This document shows positions 32,302 through 44,582 of a stretch of 64,000 nucleotides of DNA, in pieces. The notes beneath the pieces were generated by a model, which saw nothing but the letters and a program-made list of their open reading frames with translations, had not been told where the DNA came from and searched no databases. Position numbers and translations under genes: made by a program. The stretch's first letter is position 1; every line of letters starts with the position of its first letter. Where the stretch lies: positions 157,123,753 through 157,187,752 of the forward strand of contig NC_133123.1 in the NCBI RefSeq assembly GCF_033568475.1, read 5' to 3'. This DNA comes from Henckelia pumila (Eukaryota > Streptophyta > Magnoliopsida > Lamiales > Gesneriaceae).

Positions 32302-33155
32302 TATTGAAATAAATTCATCTAGTAAATGCATCGAAATAATCGCTGTATATTGTTTCTTGTTGTCGCTCGCCACATAACTCAATATACTTTATAACATGAA
32401 AGTGTGTTTACAGATGTTTTTATGAATAATATTAAAAGCGAGATATTTGTAAATTTCGGTTTGATTGATTTTGACTGAAATGTGGCGTATTATCTAAAAT
32501 ACTCAATTTAATAGCAGACTATTTTTTTAAAGAAGAGTTCAAATAATTAATTAAATATAATATTATGTTAGGAAGTTTGGAAACTAGTAAAGATACACTC
32601 TTGAGAAAAAAGAGTTTAATAAAATATAAATACTATTATTCCATATGCAAATTTCTACAATTTATGTGTCAATATGCTATCAATATCACTTTTCTTATTT
32701 ATTGCATCTTAACGACCATTTACTCGTATCCAATGATGAAATCATTGTCATTCCGGAGTAACTGTATTCATAAATGGTTTTTCATGTGTAATAACTGTAT
32801 TAGTAAATGTTTTGATAAAATTCAACCTTATAATGTAATATTAAGACAGTGTCCATACATATATGAATCCTAAATTTTGATGCGACGTTCTTATATGAGT
32901 TTTTTACTTTTTCATATTATGTTTAGAGGCCATTTTACACACAAAAATGCATATATATCCCCCCAAAGAGGTAGAAATTGGTTATAACAAAAAGGATGCT
33001 CTGGCCACTGCAGGAGATCATTACAAAACTTCATCTGGTCTAGAAGAAATAAAAAGCATTAATTTTCATGTTCTCCAAGAACACAGATATTTAGAGAAGT
33101 TGATTAATAATTTTGATGCAAATAGATAGGATACAAGTACTAGTCCATCTCTTTT
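32302..33155. other. intergenic spacer
   Basis: AT-rich DNA between the Copia element and the DOMINO1-like gene. The last part (about 32950-33155) is likely the 3' untranslated region of that gene. Short plus-strand frames here show no family resemblance. Confidence 0.5.
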
Positions 33156-35044
33156 TCACTTTCTGCCTCTGCCTCGGTTGCCATGGCCACGGCCACGGCC
33201 TCGACCAAAACCACCACCTTTTCCACGCAGAGCCTTGTTCACGTCGTGTTTTATTTGCATGTTCTCTGGTAAGGGAAGTATTCGGTCTACACACTTCCTG
33301 AAGCTGAAATCATCGACAGATTCATCGTCCCTGATGAGGAAGAAGCAGCGGCTTTTAAACTGTGGATGAAATCGGACCTGAAAACCTTTAACACCGCATC
33401 CTATCTTTCTCTCTGCTTCCATATGACCTTTTTTGAGCAACTCTAACACCATGACGTGCTCATACTGAAACAACCAAGCAAAGCTCATGAAGACGATAAC
33501 ACATGGAAAATGCCACTCAACATGAAATGAAGGGTCATGGAAATTTATCAAAAGCTTGAATTTCAAATATCATCAACCCAACTATGTTTCTGATAATTAA
33601 ATTGGTCTAAGATAATGGAGCTTTGTATTTCAAAATTAAAATAAACAAGAGTAACCTACTGATGAATATCAGAGCACTGAAGCAAATGAAATTCAGAGTT
33701 TCCAGCTATACTAAATTTTATTGATGAAAAGATCAATCAACCTTTAAAAGTCTCCAGATAGGCAGCAATATTAAACCCGACAATGAGAACTCTGCCTCTT
33801 AAGAAATTGTTTGCAACCATCTAAGATGATATGGCAATTGGACAACGTTTCAACCCAAAAGAATTTTAAATACGACCTATTTTTTAGGGAAAAAAACATG
33901 AAAAAGAGAAAAGAAAAGAGATAACAAGCTGAATTCTTGCAATATGGTTGAATAAAATCCCAATGGCAGCTTATCGGAATTTCAAAGAGAAATATAATAC
34001 ACATGACAATTCTCAAACACACATTGACCCCAGTAGTTCCCAAAGATTTTCTATGACGATAAACATTTCCCAAGAATATACAATCAAATCCATCAAACTT
34101 TCTGCTACATACAATCATGGTAACATCATTCCATTATGTTCGTGCCATCAAACTTTCTGCTACATACAATCATGGTAACATCATTCCATTATGTTCGTGC
34201 AACCTACAGATCAACAAATGCGACTCCATCAAACTTTCTGCAAAAATCAATCACAGTTATATCATTCCATTCTATATCATGCAAACCTAAAGATCATTCC
34301 TACTCTAGGCCATCCAACATGCGAAACCTCTTCAGAATGCATATCACTGTTAAACTGTAACAAAAGAGGAAGCATCAAATCAGATCAAGACTTTAAAAAA
34401 AAAACTCTACAACATCTGAAGAAGATTAGTATGAGATAGAAGTAGACTAAAAATATTCAAATCCAAGCAAAAACTAATCTTTCAACATCTACAAAGGAAA
34501 TCGCCACAGCCTCTACTCTTAAATATAAAACCTCAGATAAGATAATCATTTACCACCAACAGAAAATCCCGCTATTTATACAAACATAATTTACCAGTAA
34601 AAAAGGATGGAAACCTATGAACCAGACAAAAAAGTAAAGAAATACATCGGAATACAGTAAAAAATCCAAACTTTAATTTACCTTATTTAAATCAATGTTA
34701 GCAGGCCAGGTGTGGAGAAGCTTATAGAAATAATCAAACATCTCCACAGAAGACTTAAAAGTTTTCATACCCACGCTGGCTCCAGCGGTTTCCTCCTCCC
34801 CTTCTTCCTTCTTCTGCTCTTCCACTTCCTCCTCTACAACTGCTAAACCCTCTTCTTGTTCTTCTACAGAACGCTTCTCAGATTCGTCTTTGATCCTCTT
34901 CTTCTCTCCGTTTGGCTCAGCGCCCTCATCCTCCTCCCTGGCGCGCTTCGAGCCGCCGTTTCCCGGATCAGATTCAGCTGCAATTTCTGCTTGAGGCTCG
35001 ATTTCACTGTTCAGCGGAGCCGCTGGAGCTGATTCGTCCGCCAT
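33156..35044 (-). CDS. DOMINO1/EMB514-like DUF3223 protein
   Basis: Two exons, 35044-34682 and 33464-33156, join in phase 0 across a 1.2-kb intron to give 223 residues. The N-terminal ~90 residues are acidic and low-complexity with a basic patch ('GGSKRAREED', 'GEKKRIKDE') that could be a nuclear localisation signal. The DUF3223 domain follows: 'SSVEMFDYFYKLLHTWP' at the end of exon 1, then 'HMEAERKIGCGVKGFQVR', 'RCFFLIRDDESVDDFSFRKC' and 'ILPLPENM'. The tail is an RG-rich stretch ('GRGRGRGHGNRGRGRK'), usual for RNA-binding or nucleolar proteins. The Arabidopsis relatives DOMINO1/EMB514 are nuclear/nucleolar proteins needed for embryo development. The frame is intact and probably functional. 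Confidence 0.88.
34090..34200. repeat. 53-bp tandem duplication in an intron
   Basis: The unit starting 'ccatcaaactttctgctaca' and ending 'cattatgttcgtg' occurs twice in direct succession within the DOMINO1-like intron, with a third partial match at about 34228 ('ccatcaaactttctgc'). Confidence 0.85.
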
Positions 35045-37127
35045 GAGTGAGCTTGAGAGTGGCGGGATAAACCCTAACTTTAAAGCCCTAAATTCTCAAT
35101 CGATCTATTGTTTAGCCCGACCCGGCAGTGTAGTAGACTTCGGAGTTAACCCTTCAGCACTTGAGTCCAAAGTAGTAAATGGGCTAGAAATCCCAGCCCA
35201 TTTCCAACATTTTTGAAGCCCATTGAGTTTATTTATTTTTTTATTATATACAAAAGCCCATTGAGTTTATGGTTGGGAATTGGGATATATAGAAAGAAAA
35301 AAAAAAAAAGATAGAGAGGGAGAGAGAGAATTCTTCATTCGTGGCATTAATTTTAATAATGACCCACCAAACATACTCAATTATTTAATCTCCACAGTGG
35401 AAAAAAAAAACATGATAAAAAAAAAATAATAATAAATAAATAAATAAATCGATAAAGCACATAGATTTCTTATTCAGTTATTTGATGAATATTTTACGAC
35501 TCTTCATCCTTCCGGGAAAAAAATCGATTCGAGAAAAGTAAATAATTCGATTATGTTCAATTCCATATTATGTATTGAGGTTCAAATGTTTTATGAACAT
35601 ACTAATTTGGAATTGAGATACTCCATTCAATGGATAAATAAGATAAAATGAATAGTACTAGTGGAAATGTGGATGCAAAAAAAAAAAAATTAAATTAAAC
35701 TGTGTAAATATTTTATAAAGTTTCGAAGTTAAATATCTATATGGGAAAATTATATTTTTTGTCATGTCATCGGTTAATTCACGTTCTAATTATTAGTCCA
35801 TTAAATTGTATTTTTTTTAACTTTTAATTTGTTTTTTCATCACAATGCTCACGTAATCCACTAACTGAGTGATTTGTTTATTAGGAAGTTCACCAATTTT
35901 TGGAGGATAAAGGAATGAAAAAAATCAATAAAATAAAAACAAAAAACAAAAGGAATGTAAAGGATATCAGATATCTTGCATAGAGGTGCGAGAAATATAT
36001 AATATTTTTTTTAAAAAAATGGAAGAAGAGAATGGGAGATTGAATGAAGGGAAGTTTGAATAGAGTCGTGCCCAATCTAAAGAAGTAACAAAGGAAAAGC
36101 ATAAAGTGCAACAACTTAGCACAAGAAACCAAGACTCTCATTTTTGGTGCATAGACAGAAGAGCTTCAAATCCCTAAAGTGAGTTTTCGGTTAAAGCAAA
36201 TTCTTTGTATTTTAAATTAGAAACACATCAATTACCATCCAAATATTTTTGTTTCCAATCATGTTTAATCTTTCATTTAATTCTAAAATAACATGTCTAT
36301 TGAAAGAATTATCTACTGGTTCTTTGAACATAATCCATAATTGATAGTTATACTTAGTTATATTTGAAAATTTTAGAGACAGTTACATTTTGGTCCAGTG
36401 CCATAATTGATAGTTTCATTTTTTGTTATGGTAACTATCGGTGAATTCACATTCTTCGTCTACTAAGTTGACATCTTTCCATCAATTTTAGTTATGTTTT
36501 TACCGGAGTGCTGAGATGTCAGTCGCTTTGTTAGTATTTTCTGGCAATACACTATTATTTTTTGATGTAACATTCTGATAAAAAGATACTAAAATCGAGG
36601 AAAATACAATTCTAAGTATTTTTAAAAATAAATACTTTGTCTAAATATTTTGTGACATACATTAGACACATAAATCCCTCAAACTTTTTCAAAGACAGTG
36701 TGAAATTTTAAGCAAAATGGATAACATTATTCTAAAACATCATATCCACTCATTCTTAAAAGAATGTTGGTCCAAAAGGCAAAGAATAGTGATATTTTTA
36801 GGGAACCAATGCAAAGATTCTTAGCTTCTCTTGAGTTACTTTTTGTTCAAACCTGTCAGATTCTTCTAACACAGCCTTAAAATTCCTTATTTCACAGGCT
36901 TGATTATATATATGATTGAGCCTCTAAATCCAACTTCTCTAATTGTTTTGTGCAACTTTAATTAAAGCTTTTTTTTTTTATCACTTTAACCCCACAAATC
37001 CCACAAGGGATAAAATACAAATGACACATTTTGAACATATCATACGACTCATTTCCACAAGTAAACAATACAATATATATATTCTTGCAAGAGCTTTCAA
37101 TATCATTCTGTCCCTGTTAAAAATATC
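35045..37127. other. intergenic region between DOMINO1-like and CLE genes
   Basis: Divergent promoters probably lie at each end: the minus-strand gene at 35044 and the plus-strand CLE gene at 37128. Between them are purine-rich and A-rich simple sequence (35290-35450). Near 36370-36610 there is a stretch with words such as 'ttttggtcca' and 'taaaatcgagg' that resembles the arms of the foldback element at 45355-45690. No protein-coding gene is supported; the 83-residue minus-strand frame at 35890-36141 is lysine/phenylalanine-rich noise. Confidence 0.45.
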
Positions 37128-37397
37128 ATGAGCTTCTTAACTCACAGGATCATCATTCTTCTAGTATGTTTCCTCGGGTTCTTGTCGACTCAACCGGAGA
37201 GCGTCTCAGGGTTCAGAAACTTTGATCTTGCTCTGAGATTGAGCCTGAGACATCCGCGTATTCTGGCTCGGAAGGTTTTCCAAGACTTGAACGTGCCACT
37301 AGACGTCGCGCCTTCGCCTGCCATGGGATTTGATCCCGATCAATCGGACAAGAGAAGAGTTCGACGAGGATCAGATCCTATTCACAACAGATGCTGA
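37128..37397 (+). CDS. CLE45-type signalling peptide precursor, 89 residues
   Basis: A single-exon prepropeptide. Residues 1-27 are a hydrophobic signal peptide ('HRIIILLVCFLGFL'), a variable region follows, and the C terminus carries the 12-residue CLE motif RRVRRGSDPIHN at residues 76-87, followed by RC and the stop. To my knowledge that motif is identical to the Arabidopsis CLE45 peptide, a secreted ligand perceived by CLAVATA1-type receptor kinases (BAM3 in protophloem, SKM1 in pollen tubes). The basic 'DKRR' before the motif suits processing. The ATG is favoured because it directly precedes the signal peptide. Arabidopsis CLE45 has a longer tail; this one ends two residues after the motif. 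Confidence 0.92.
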   Translation: MSFLTHRIIILLVCFLGFLSTQPESVSGFRNFDLALRLSLRHPRILARKVFQDLNVPLDVAPSPAMGFDPDQSDKRRVRRGSDPIHNRC

Positions 37398-38480
37398 GGT
37401 ACATTATGCTTCGAATATTGTGGCCAAGATATCTCTCGAAGCCTATGTATGACGAATGAAAAAGGTCGCGGATGAGGATGAGTTTTTTCGCGAATTCTTG
37501 AGTTTCGGAGAGAGGTGGTTTCTATTTCTATTGTTTTATTTGTTTAAAATCAGTGGCATTTCGTCCAGGAAGAGCAGGGAACAGCTAGCATAGATTATAG
37601 ATATGATAAGATACCATGAATTTGAGTGTTAGTTGGAATGTTCGGACTTATAATTGGTATCCGCTCACGAAAAAGTAGTTTTTTTGGTCTGATTTATGTC
37701 CATGTTTGCTGATATGTTGTTGATATTATCTTTACAATTTGGAGGAACAAGTGCAGACAAATCAAGCCTCTTATTTTAGTAAATTAAAATAGTATTTAAT
37801 CTGAATTTGAAATTATCGTGTTCGAATTCGGAGGATATGTTTCAAGAAAAGCTTGCAAATTTTATTTATTAAATTTTGCATTTTTTTTACGAAAACTAAA
37901 TTTTGCATTTTTTGTCTTGCTATTCATCTATTTGCAATTTTAATAAACTATATTCGAATTTCGTTTGTTATTTTTTCAAAAAAAATAGTTTTTTTTCGAT
38001 GTGATATAATGCCGATGAAATCCAATAAAATTTGCCCACGAAATTATATATTATTATTTATTTATTTATGATTTAGCTAAATTCAAACGTGATTCAAGTC
38101 AAATCGGAAACAATTTATCTTTCAATTTTCCAATTGTCTCAATGAATTCATGAAACTAGTTCAGTGAATATTAATAATTTTATTCGTCTCAAATTTAATA
38201 TTCTTTCACCTATAATTGCAAATCCGCAAAAATTAATTAAAAAAACAAGATTAATATTCAATCTAAGTATAGCAAAAAAATATAGAGTTCGAGATTTAAA
38301 GTATGTAACATAGAGATTTTGTAATAGCTTGGAAAGTTTATTTCATCTCCATAAGTAGAAATAAAATCTCCACATATGAATATCGAAGTTAGGAAAAGGT
38401 AGTGAAACTTTCGACTTGCAAAATTGGATAATGAAGTTCTAAGTAGTAAAAAATAAGTCATAATATATATATTAGCAATA
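37398..38480. other. intergenic spacer downstream of CLE
   Basis: The first ~250 bases look like the CLE 3' untranslated region. The rest is AT-rich with no recognisable gene or bounded repeat. Confidence 0.5.
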
Positions 38481-39450
38481 TTTTTCGAGCTCAAGCTCGA
38501 ATATGAAATTCATTACTCGATCGAGCTCGAGTTCGAGCTCGAATTGACAAAATAGACAGGGGCGGCCCTGCGCTAGGGCGGGCAGGGCGCATGCCAAGGG
38601 TGGGGCCCAAAATTTTAAAAAAATTATTATAAATGTATATTATAAATATTATGTATTAATGTACTTCAATTAATTTTTATTACATTATAATAGCTATTAA
38701 AAAATCGAAGAATATTTATACATCATCAACAACAAAGCTATCACCCAAATTAATATGTTCAATTGTCGCTTTGTTCATCACCTCTCAATTTGATGTTGTT
38801 TGTCGTCGACCATCACTTTTCACGTTCTTAATTGGCATTGATTTTTATAGCTTGATGTTCGACCAATTTTCTCTTGACCTCTATGTGCGTTAAAATTTGA
38901 CTTATGAATCGTTCAATTTATTTTTAATTTAATGTTATATTTTAATATTTATAGTTAATTTCATGTCGTGGTTGAAAATTATGGATTGAAGTTACAAATT
39001 TCAAAACTTAATTTTAAAAATTGGGACTTTTATTTAATTTATCTTTAATGACTAAATTAACTGCTTTTAAATTAAATTAGCACTTAAATTGTGAGTTTTG
39101 ATAGTTCAATGTGATTGTTTTTTCGGGATCATAATTATATTCACAAAATATGATGATAATTTCGTATAGCTCGATTATATTTGATTTTTTAAATGAAATT
39201 TGATATTTATATTTTATTTTGTGTTATCTACACTTAAATTAATGTGTAGAATGAAGTGCAAATTTATTTACAAATAGAGTACAAATAACAAAAAATGGAG
39301 TGTAAATATCAATTTTTTTTTAAAATTAATGTAAGAAACTCTTCCTATAATCTTCGCCCCGGGCCTCAATTTTCTTTGGACCGCCCTGAAAATAGAGTCT
39401 AGCTCGAACTTGAGTAGTATGATACTCGAGCTCGAGCTCAACTATATTGC
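38481..39450. repeat. palindromic GAGCTC cluster split by a hAT element
   Basis: At 38486-38543 and again at 39400-39440 the words CGAGCTC, GAGCTCGAG and TTCGAGCTCG recur in overlapping palindromic array. The 832-bp hAT element sits between the two parts, so it inserted into a pre-existing palindromic repeat. Confidence 0.7.
38557..39388. mobile_element. nonautonomous hAT element with 8-bp duplication
   Basis: Left end CAGGGGCGGCCCTG, right end complementary to CAGGGCGGTCC. Flanked by a perfect 8-bp duplication AAAATAGA (38549-38556, 39389-39396), the size typical of hAT transposons. The 832-bp interior is AT-rich and has no transposase frame, so it depends on an autonomous element elsewhere. 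Confidence 0.85.
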
Positions 39451-41859
39451 ACCTTTGATTCTGGAGTATAATCTTAACCTTATGAAAAAAAGAGTAATAA
39501 AAATATAAAATAAACTAGCTGCATGTGGACTAATTTTAACAAATTAGATAATTAAAATTAATTTAATTTAGATCAACTCACGAAACCAATTTTACTATCT
39601 TTCGTTTGAATTTTAATATGATAGAGAATTCAATATTGGGTTCAATTATTATATTGTAATGGGCTCGGCTAAGGCCGGCCCATCCATGTGGTACAGTGAA
39701 CAGAAATCCAATTAATATGGGTTTCGAATCGATTTGGGCAAGTCAGTCCACACTCCACAAGGAAAGAGCAATCCTTCTTCTTTTTTCTTTTTTCTTTTTT
39801 TTTTTTTCCTTTTTTTAGAATCCTAAATTTTTAAAGGATTAACATATATATAATTTATTGAGAAATTTAAAAAAATTGTAAATATAAAATAATATTTCAT
39901 GCTTATAATGAATCAAACTCTACTAAAAATATTTTTGACATGAAAAATGTAAATTTCTCACTTTTTTCCAATTTTACTTGTGATAATTATTTTAAACAAA
40001 TTTATTAATAATTTGTTTATTAAAGTTATACTCTCTTTAAAAATCATAAAATTATGGTATATCATGTATTGACTCCAGAAATTATTATTATATCAATACA
40101 ATTATATAGATCTATATATGTTGGATTGGTCAATCTGATCCATATCTTCAATGAATTAATATGTTTGATATAAAAAGCAATACTGGTTTTTCATACGTTG
40201 GATCGGTTGAAGACATGTCTCATAAAATTGTCATGTCGTAAGACAATATCATAGGAGTTTTTGTATTATTATTATTATTTGCAAGTAAACATTATTAAAA
40301 TATTTGGAGCATTTAATTTTTTATGTTCATATGCAATAATATAATCCCAAGAAGCGGAATCTTCGAAGATAATTTTTTTGTTTTTGTTTAAATTTTTTTT
40401 CCTGCATTCTTGGTAAATAATTGGTCCATTAGTCAAATAAAGGAGAGTTGAGAATTAATGAGAATATACCATATGGAACTTAAATCCAACCTGTACCTAG
40501 CTTGAATTTTAGATTACTTTATGCCAAACTTGATTCAACATTTCGACAATGTAAACCGACTTTTTTGAGAAATGGGCAAACAAATAATTTTTTTAAAAAT
40601 GATATTAAAACATTTTCATTTACTCAAAAAATAATTTTTTTTAAAAAAACCATTTTCCTTTGAATGAGATATTGTTTAAAATATTATAAGTTTTAAGTAT
40701 GAGGTCATTTTTCAAAATTTCTCCGTTCTAAATAGCCGCACGATCTCGAGTGATTATTTTTGAGAACTTCTTAGACCTTTTCTTTTTTAAATTTGACTTT
40801 TATCTTTTTTTAACAAATGCATAGTTCTAATTACGGAACAATTTCTAAAAACTGAAGTATATTTGATCGTATAATTTACATATTTTTTATTTTTATCATG
40901 TTGTCGTTTAATTTACAGTTTTACGCTATTAATTTATTTTTTTTCAATTTTACTTATTTTTTTTATAGATGTGCTGATGACGCTAGAAATTGGTGATCAT
41001 GTGACTACATATATTAATAATGTGTTCGACACATTAGCAATCCGGTGAAAAACAAAACTAAAATTGAGGGAAAACAAGTGTAAGCTAGTGGAGTAAACTG
41101 TGGATTTCCTGATAAAATGATTCAAAATGAAAAAAAAAATATGTCAGCTAGAGATAAAAATGTAATTTATTTTTCCAAAAAATAAGAATATCATATATAT
41201 CAAGATTCATTTTTTAAAAATCATATCATTACCAAGATTTTAGTCAAAAATATGTTAGGACATGAGATAATTTCGATCAAGTGTTTGATTGAAAAAATGT
41301 TTATTTATTTCGAAATAATATGAATTGAGCAGCTTGTCATGGCACGTAAATCAAAGTCCATTGCATTGACAAAGATAATTAAACTTGAAATATATTGTCT
41401 TTTGACTTTGGTTGTCTGCCACAGCTGATTAATTTAGATAAGTGAAACGACATATATAATATTTTAATTAAAACCTAAATTAAACATAGAAGGGATACAG
41501 TATTCAAAATCAAACTTATTTAGTTTATATCAAGTTCATATCGAAATTGAGCACAAATTAGTTCCTTAATTTTTTTTTATAATATTCGATTTAGATCGTT
41601 TACGGTAAACATATATATTGTTATTGTCAACTGTGAACACGCTTAAAAAAATGAGAAAAAAGATAGAAATTGTTGAAATGTTCAAGTGCACGATGATAAT
41701 TTGTCTTATATATATATCTTTAGTATTATTCTTAAATTTGTAATTACATAAGATTAGCAATTTAAAACGAAATTAAACGACAATGATTAGACAGTTAAAA
41801 GTAGTACCGAACCATTCACCAAAAAATAATAATAAAAAAATAATAAAAGCATAAATAAT
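39451..41859. other. AT-rich intergenic spacer
   Basis: No gene or bounded element is seen. Around 39640-39770 a GC-richer patch ('ggctcggctaaggccggccc') might be an old leader or repeat fragment. Near 40880-41170 there are phrases resembling the foldback family at 45355. Confidence 0.45.
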
Positions 41860-42006
41860 TCAAAGTGCCAGAAGATTGACGGGGAACATGTGTATCTTCT
41901 TGCACTTGTTCCCAATTTCATCTGCACTAACATTGTACATCGCTTTAATCCAAATTAAGAGATCCTGAAACAAAAAGTCATAACCCTCGATTTCTTGATT
42001 TGCCAT
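41860..42006 (-). CDS. candidate 48-residue small ORF, unknown
   Basis: An ATG at 42006-42004 in a favourable context (AAAATGGC) opens 49 codons ending in TGA at 41860-41862. The product starts 'MANQEIEGYDFLFQDLLI' and ends 'IHMFPVNLLAL'. Base composition is less AT-rich than the flanks and the codons look gene-like. An alternative is the last exon of a larger minus-strand gene, because 'ttttgtttcag' gives a good acceptor within it in the same frame. I do not recognise the family. It lies downstream of the MIF gene on the same strand. Confidence 0.35.
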   Translation of the reverse strand: MANQEIEGYDFLFQDLLIWIKAMYNVSADEIGNKCKKIHMFPVNLLAL

Positions 42007-42659
42007 TTTTATAATTCCTTAAACTTTTTTGTAAAAAAAATAAAAAAATTCCGTGGATATTTCTGATTAAGATATACAAGATATATGGAACATTTGAGCT
42101 GCTATACGGTTCGAACGATTTGAGTTTCACAGTTACAAGTATCAGCTATGGATTTTGAGTTTTATCGTTACCATCAGTTATATATTTTGATATAGCGACA
42201 ATTGTAATGACCGAGTACATTATATATAACAAAATGTATAAATCAATACATGTTTTCAATAGATACAATTATAATGGGAACGAAAGCGTGGGGTTTACAG
42301 TATATATCAAAATATTCAAATATACATTTTCAAACCTGGCCTAATTAAATCAAAGATTTGACCTTAAATATGCATATCCAGTTGCTCGATCCCTACAACA
42401 AACAAAACCCCGATCGATCATCGTTGATTCGCTTCGATCGAGCTTCCAACACGAAAACTTTCCATTTTTTCTTTGATTTATACATATTAACACGCTAGAA
42501 AATCGAGGGAAAGATGCAAAAACGAAATGAGATTTAAATCATAGTGACTTTATTGTCATCCTTTGACAAGATTCATTAGTGATATTCTTTTCTTTATCTT
42601 TGAACAAAATTTATGCTCAATTCGGATTTCGAGACATAGATAATATAGATATATATTGA
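42007..42659. other. MIF downstream region
   Basis: Probably includes the MIF 3' untranslated region. AT-rich; nothing else recognised. Confidence 0.45.
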
Positions 42660-42935
42660 TCAAGAAGCTGAAGAATTATCACCGACCACCTCGGCGTCGC
42701 CCTCCCTACGGTGGAAGCTCCTGTGGCAACCGCAGGCGGCGCAGCCGAGTGCAGCGGCCGTCCCTTCTTGGCCTCCGGCCATGAACTCCCGGCAGCCGTC
42801 CACCGCGTATCCTCCGATGTTGGCCGCGTGGTTTTTCTGGCATTCCGCGTACCGGACCGGCGGCGTTCTTACAATCTGAGAGCCGGATGTCCTTTGAGAT
42901 GGTTGCTTTCTGATCACTACTTGTCTCTTCTTCAT
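42660..42935 (-). CDS. MINI ZINC FINGER (MIF) protein, 91 residues
   Basis: A single-exon gene. After a basic N terminus the protein carries the ZF-HD dimerisation zinc finger: '[20 protein letters not shown]', then 'GCREFMAGG', then '[17 protein letters not shown]'. All Cys/His ligands are present. There is no homeodomain, which defines MIF proteins. MIFs bind ZF-HD homeodomain factors in nucleus or cytoplasm and block their dimerisation, and they influence hormone responses and meristem growth. The GC-rich coding stretch stands out from the AT-rich surroundings. The 76-residue plus-strand frame is its antisense shadow. Confidence 0.93.
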   Translation of the reverse strand: MKKRQVVIRKQPSQRTSGSQIVRTPPVRYAECQKNHAANIGGYAVDGCREFMAGGQEGTAAALGCAACGCHRSFHRREGDAEVVGDNSSAS

Positions 42936-44574
42936 TCTTGAAATCTCGCGACTTTCGACCGGAACCCTAATGAACCTCGAATGCCCTTCGCCGAAAAGTT
43001 GCCAAAAATGGGCGGGGGAGAGTTTCTTGATTTGGAGAAATGTTTCAAGAAAAAAACTAGTGTTGTTTGCCGATGAGATGATATTGAAGTGAAGAATAGC
43101 TTGACCTAGCCCTAGCCAAATTTTTGTATATGTGTATTTCTTTTTATAAAGTTTCCATATATTATCCCACTTTCATGAAAATATTTTAGAAAAATAAAAT
43201 TGTGGGAGGCACTGTGGACTTATTTATTAATTAATTACGTGTACTACGGCCTAGCTATTTGGGTAGCCAATGGAGGCAATTAATTTATCAAATATTGTGG
43301 TGGGAAAATTTTTGTTTGCACTCTTGTAACTGTACGTTTTTTTTTATTTTGTTTCTTTTGTCTTTCAATTTATTAGCAGTTAGAACATTAATCCGTTTTC
43401 ACCACAGTGCTGACTTGGCACGAGTGAAAATGATGCCGTGTCACGAAAAATTAATGATAATTAATGACGTGGCGTCAAATATTGTTGACTTACACAACAA
43501 TTTGATAGCACTTAGGCGAGAAAAGATTAACATTGGGGAAACATGGATCATTTCAATCTATCTATATATGCATTATTTGATCATTTATCAATACTTTTGA
43601 GGTTCACTAAAAAAAACTTCATATTTATTGATAAATACCAAATATATGTCAAATTAGTGTCTGTATAGATAGGATCTAACTTATCGAAAAATAGTGTAAT
43701 TGGTGTACGTAAACAGACTGAATTAGTCGATTATATGAAAAAAAAAAAAATTGTGAATGTTGTTGCATTACAAAAGTTTTTCACCTTACTTTCCTCTTTT
43801 TCCCCTTAATAACCCATAATATATATATGAATTTTATAATTCATACATATTTCATCTTCAATATTAAGAAAACACCATGTCCAAGGTTGTATCATGAATA
43901 GAAGATTCTAGTATAACATAATACTTTTTTAAAAAAAAATCATAAAATTATATGATTCAGTACGGTTAATTCGATGCTGAAACAAAAACGCGAAAATGAT
44001 TGGCAGAAGGGCAGATAAACATAGAACCTCGTCATTTGGTATACCTAGCTAGTCTCTAAACCTGCCTAGATATCCTAGATGAATATTTCTCCATGAAACT
44101 GATTAGTGATCACATTAAATAATGATTAAGACTAAGAAGATAAGAGAAGGTGTTAGAAACTAGGGAATCTTGGTTAAGGTGGAAATGATCTTCCAACAGC
44201 ATTGAAAAGATTGGGAATTTGTACATCAAATTAGCCTCTTAATTTGATGTGAAAGAATTGCTTTTAGAAATGGGTTTAAAGTGATTGATTTAGCTCTAAT
44301 AACAAGATGGTATCTAATTCCACAATTTGTGGGTCTTAATGTTGCATAAAGACCACTTATTGGGAACATGCACCTTCATGTCGTGTCTTCAACCATTCTA
44401 TAATTATTAATTATTAAGTAAGACAATAGGCAATGAAAATATGTTTAATTTAAGGAATTATGACTCCACTAATACTCGCAAGTTTTAATTTGATTTAAAT
44501 GATCTTCCACAATATTTATAGTCTATCGACACCAATATTTTAATTTTGGGACAAAATACCATATTCGAAACTCA
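42936..44574. other. MIF upstream region and spacer
   Basis: Contains the MIF leader and promoter (to about 43200). The remainder is AT-rich with no recognised gene. The 113-residue plus-strand frame at 43259-43600 has no family resemblance. Confidence 0.45.
43140..43155 (-). promoter_or_regulatory. possible MIF TATA box
   Basis: On the minus strand 'actttataaaaag' lies about 210 bp before the MIF start codon, a plausible TATA box giving a leader of roughly 170-180 bases. Confidence 0.35.
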
Positions 44575-44582
44575 AAATATAC

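Noticed and set aside
35890-36141. Minus-strand 83-residue frame rich in Phe and Leu
   Set aside because: Translation of A/T-rich simple sequence; no homologue suggested and no gene structure.
42711-42941. Plus-strand 76-residue frame
   Set aside because: Exact antisense shadow of the MIF coding sequence.
43259-43600. Plus-strand 113-residue frame
   Set aside because: No domain or family resemblance; composition follows the AT-rich spacer.
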